From: an uncultured Planctomycetaceae bacterium
Lineage (GTDB): Bacteria; Planctomycetota; Planctomycetia; Planctomycetales; Planctomycetaceae
Direction: 5' to 3'
DNA length: 8,304 bases
NCBI GenBank assembly: GCA_903823545.1
Contig: CAIJTL010000533.1
Span: forward strand, 1 to 8,304
Below, piece after piece: positions 6,901 through 8,304 of the stretch; the first letter of the stretch is position 1, and each line of letters opens with the position of its first letter. Both the position numbers and the translations under genes were made by a program. The notes beneath the pieces are model-generated. The model was not told the origin of the DNA, searched no databases, and saw only the letters and a program-made list of their open reading frames with translations.

Positions 6901-7962
6901 TTGCCGCAAGAATTTCGACCAACCGCTTCCTTAGATGCTCTTCGTGCGAGAGCCAAGTTACTCGCGTTTACTCGGCGTTTTTTCGACGACGCTGGGTATT
7001 GGGAAGTTGATACGCCGTTGATGTCACATGAGCGAGTGATCGACTCGAACATTGAACCATTCATCGTGCCGTGGTCGGCGACCGAGCGGCTCTATCTTCA
7101 GACTTCACCCGAATTCGCGATGAAGCGGTTACTCGCGGTAGGAGCGGATGCCATTTATCAGCTCGGGAAAGTCATGCGGCATGGCGAACTCGGACGCTTA
7201 CATAATCCAGAATTCACAATGTTGGAGTGGTATCGCGTCGGTGATACTCACGTCGAACAGATGAATTTCGTGGAGCGATTCGTTGTGGAATTTGCTCGCG
7301 AAGCCGGTTCATTAGCGAATGCAGAAGTTCGGAATACAGAGGCCGAGAATGCTGCGAACAATTCCGATGAGAATATTACTCGGCGTTCCGCGCTGATCGC
7401 TCAGCTCTCGGCGATACCATTTGAGCGATTAACTTACGACCAAGCATTTGAGCGATACGCGGGCACGAAAGTCCTGGCTCGATCAACTTCCGACATCGTC
7501 GCGTTAGCAAGGCGATTGGGAGTCAGTGCGCCTGAAAGCCTACCGACCGACGACCGAGACGGTTGGTTGAATCTCTTGCTTGCCGAGCGTGTTGAACCAC
7601 ATCTGGGCCACGATCGCCCGACATTCGTCTTCGACTATCCCGCTTCGCAAGCGGCGCTGGCCTGCGTTCGAAGCGAAGGAAACGTCGCAGTTGCCGAGCG
7701 ATTCGAGCTGTACGTCAACGGCATCGAGCTTTGCAACGGCTATCACGAACTGACCGATGCGACCGAGTTGCAATCACGTATTCAACGTGAGGCCGCAGCG
7801 AGTGAGAAGGTGATTCCACTTCCAACTCGATTACTGGCTGCGATGCAGCACGGCCTTCCGCCGTGCGCAGGAGTCGCATTGGGAGTTGATCGCCTAATCA
7901 TGCTCTGTTTGGGGGTAAACTCCGTTCGCGAAGTCATCCCCTTTGCGTTCGAGCGAGCTTGA
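6901..7962 (+). CDS. epmA: EpmA: elongation factor P (R)-beta-lysine ligase (GenX/PoxA)
   Basis: EpmA is a lysyl-tRNA synthetase paralogue without the anticodon-binding domain. It activates (R)-beta-lysine with ATP and attaches it to a lysine of EF-P, which helps ribosomes pass polyproline stretches. Visible motifs are T68-S-P-E-F-A-M-K-R-L-L, motif 2 M-R93-H-G-E-L-G-R-L-H-N-P-E-F-T-M-L-E-W-Y111, the P-T-F-V-F-D-Y-P-A-S-Q-A-A-L-A segment (240-254), E-L-x-N-G-Y-H-E-L-T-D-A (276-287) and motif 3 G324-V-A-L-G-V-D-R-L. A326 in motif 3 is the EpmA-type residue where lysyl-tRNA synthetases have Gly. The protein is 353 residues against 325 in E. coli; the surplus is an A/N/E-rich insert at about 136-172. 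TTG 6901 was chosen because alignment to EpmA starts just after it and AGG lies 7 bases upstream. The in-frame ATG 6805 would overlap lptF by 76 bases with unrelated sequence. EpmB and EF-P are not in this window. Confidence 0.92.
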   Translation: MPQEFRPTASLDALRARAKLLAFTRRFFDDAGYWEVDTPLMSHERVIDSNIEPFIVPWSATERLYLQTSPEFAMKRLLAVGADAIYQLGKVMRHGELGRLHNPEFTMLEWYRVGDTHVEQMNFVERFVVEFAREAGSLANAEVRNTEAENAANNSDENITRRSALIAQLSAIPFERLTYDQAFERYAGTKVLARSTSDIVALARRLGVSAPESLPTDDRDGWLNLLLAERVEPHLGHDRPTFVFDYPASQAALACVRSEGNVAVAERFELYVNGIELCNGYHELTDATELQSRIQREAAASEKVIPLPTRLLAAMQHGLPPCAGVALGVDRLIMLCLGVNSVREVIPFAFERA

Positions 7963-7966
7963 TCAA

Positions 7967-8236
7967 TTACTGATTCGGCTCACTCGGCTCAAACTTCGGC
8001 GGTTCAAATTTCGGAGCAGTTGCCTCGGCCGGACGATCTTCGGCCGTTGGGCGACTTGCCGGTCGAGACGTTGAAGTGGCAGCACGATCGGAATCCTCCT
8101 CGATCCCCTGCACGCCCTTCTTGAATTCGGTGATTCCTTTCCCGAGGCTCCGCGCGACTTCTGGCAATCGTTTGCCGAACAACAACAGAGCGACAATCCC
8201 AACGATCATGAGTTCCATCGGATGTAGGCCGAGCAT
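7967..8236 (-). CDS. tatA: Sec-independent protein translocase TatA
   Basis: TatA forms the pore-like oligomer of the twin-arginine pathway, which exports folded proteins across the cytoplasmic membrane. The 89-residue protein shows the full family pattern. It has a short N-terminus with Glu at position 8 (MLGLHPMEL), one membrane helix at about 9-19, the F-G hinge, and the amphipathic helix K-R-L-P-E-V-A-R-S-L-G-K-G-I-T-E-F-K-K-G. A disordered Pro/Glu/Ala-rich tail ends in a short tandem PKFEP-PKFEP. The F-G-x-x-x-L-P-x-x-x-R-x-x-G arrangement favours TatA/TatE over TatB. ATG 8236 was chosen because GGGAG lies six bases upstream and because TatA begins only a few residues before its helix. 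The in-frame upstream ATG at 8293 would add 19 unrelated residues. tatB and tatC are not adjacent. The stop lies 4 bases past the convergent epmA stop. Confidence 0.92.
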   Translation of the reverse strand: MLGLHPMELMIVGIVALLLFGKRLPEVARSLGKGITEFKKGVQGIEEDSDRAATSTSRPASRPTAEDRPAEATAPKFEPPKFEPSEPNQ

Positions 8237-8242
8237 AGCAGT

Positions 8243-8247
8243 CTCCC
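8243..8247 (-). promoter_or_regulatory. Ribosome binding site of tatA
   Basis: GGGAG on the minus strand lies six bases before ATG 8236. It fixes the start at the short TatA N-terminus instead of the upstream in-frame ATG. Confidence 0.6.
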
Positions 8248-8280
8248 GAAATAACGCTGTTTGTTGACGTCGTGTTTTAT

Positions 8281-8304
8281 GTAGGACGGGCACTTTTGCC
8301 CGTC
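8281..8304 (+). repeat. REP-like palindrome with GTAG head
   Basis: GTAG at 8281-8284 is followed directly by a perfect 7-bp inverted repeat, GACGGGC (8285-8291) and GCCCGTC (8298-8304), around the loop ACTTTT. The GC-rich palindrome preceded by a GTAG tetranucleotide is the layout of REP elements mobilised by RAYT (REP-associated tyrosine) transposases. It lies about 45 bases upstream of tatA and reaches the window edge, so the arms could be longer and a second, inverted copy could follow. It could also be the 3' hairpin of a gene to the right. Only one copy is visible in this window. Confidence 0.55.

Noticed and set aside
7959..7966. 8-bp palindrome TTGATCAA at the epmA stop codon.
   Set aside because: Short and self-complementary by chance; no hairpin loop and no known role.
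1..8304. CRISPR array, tRNA/rRNA genes, insertion sequence, toxin-antitoxin or defence locus.
   Set aside because: No regularly spaced repeats, no tRNA cloverleaf or rRNA sequence, no transposase and no defence-type domain were seen on either strand.

Overview
The window looks like a piece of a planctomycete chromosome, most likely Pirellulaceae/Rhodopirellula-like. This is inferred from four things: an envelope gene set for a Gram-negative-type cell (LptF/G permease, TatA), a stand-alone EpmA, a large secreted VWA protein of a style common in that phylum, and loosely packed genes on both strands with few strong Shine-Dalgarno sites. No sequence comparison was possible. Identities below rest on motifs read from the translations.

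Layout, left to right. (1) 1-1434, minus: the first 478 codons of a secreted von Willebrand factor A protein that runs off the left edge. (2) 1435-1881: a divergent non-coding region holding the VWA gene's ribosome binding site, a possible -10 box and a small dyad. (3) 1882 (or 1771)-3435, plus: a membrane-anchored or secreted zinc metallopeptidase resembling family M30, with HEIAH and a downstream W-V-S-E-G-L-A motif. (4) 3481-4746, plus: a GT87/DUF2029 polyprenol-phosphate-sugar glycosyltransferase interrupted by an in-frame TAA at 3655-3657. The N-terminal segment with the first membrane helix and the putative catalytic Asp is cut off from an otherwise intact downstream frame (3679-4746). 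(5) 5478-4721, minus: a two-gene unit of a small single-span membrane protein and a secreted protein of unknown function. The second gene overlaps the GT87 gene tail to tail by 26 bp. (6) 5479-5701: a divergent intergenic region with a perfect 9-bp inverted repeat and a plausible sigma70-type promoter for the next genes. (7) 5702-6880 and 6901-7962, plus: an LptF/LptG-family permease, then EpmA (EF-P beta-lysine ligase) 20 bp downstream from a TTG start. (8) 8236-7967, minus: TatA, ending 4 bp from the epmA stop. (9) 8281-8304: a GTAG-headed palindrome at the right edge that looks like a REP element.

Most of the genes concern the cell envelope or export (VWA, peptidase, GT87, Lpt, Tat). They do not form one recognisable system, and I see no defence, mobile or CRISPR locus. 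The observations most worth a second look are the in-frame stop in the GT87 gene, the REP-like element, and the 9-bp inverted repeat between the divergent transcription units.
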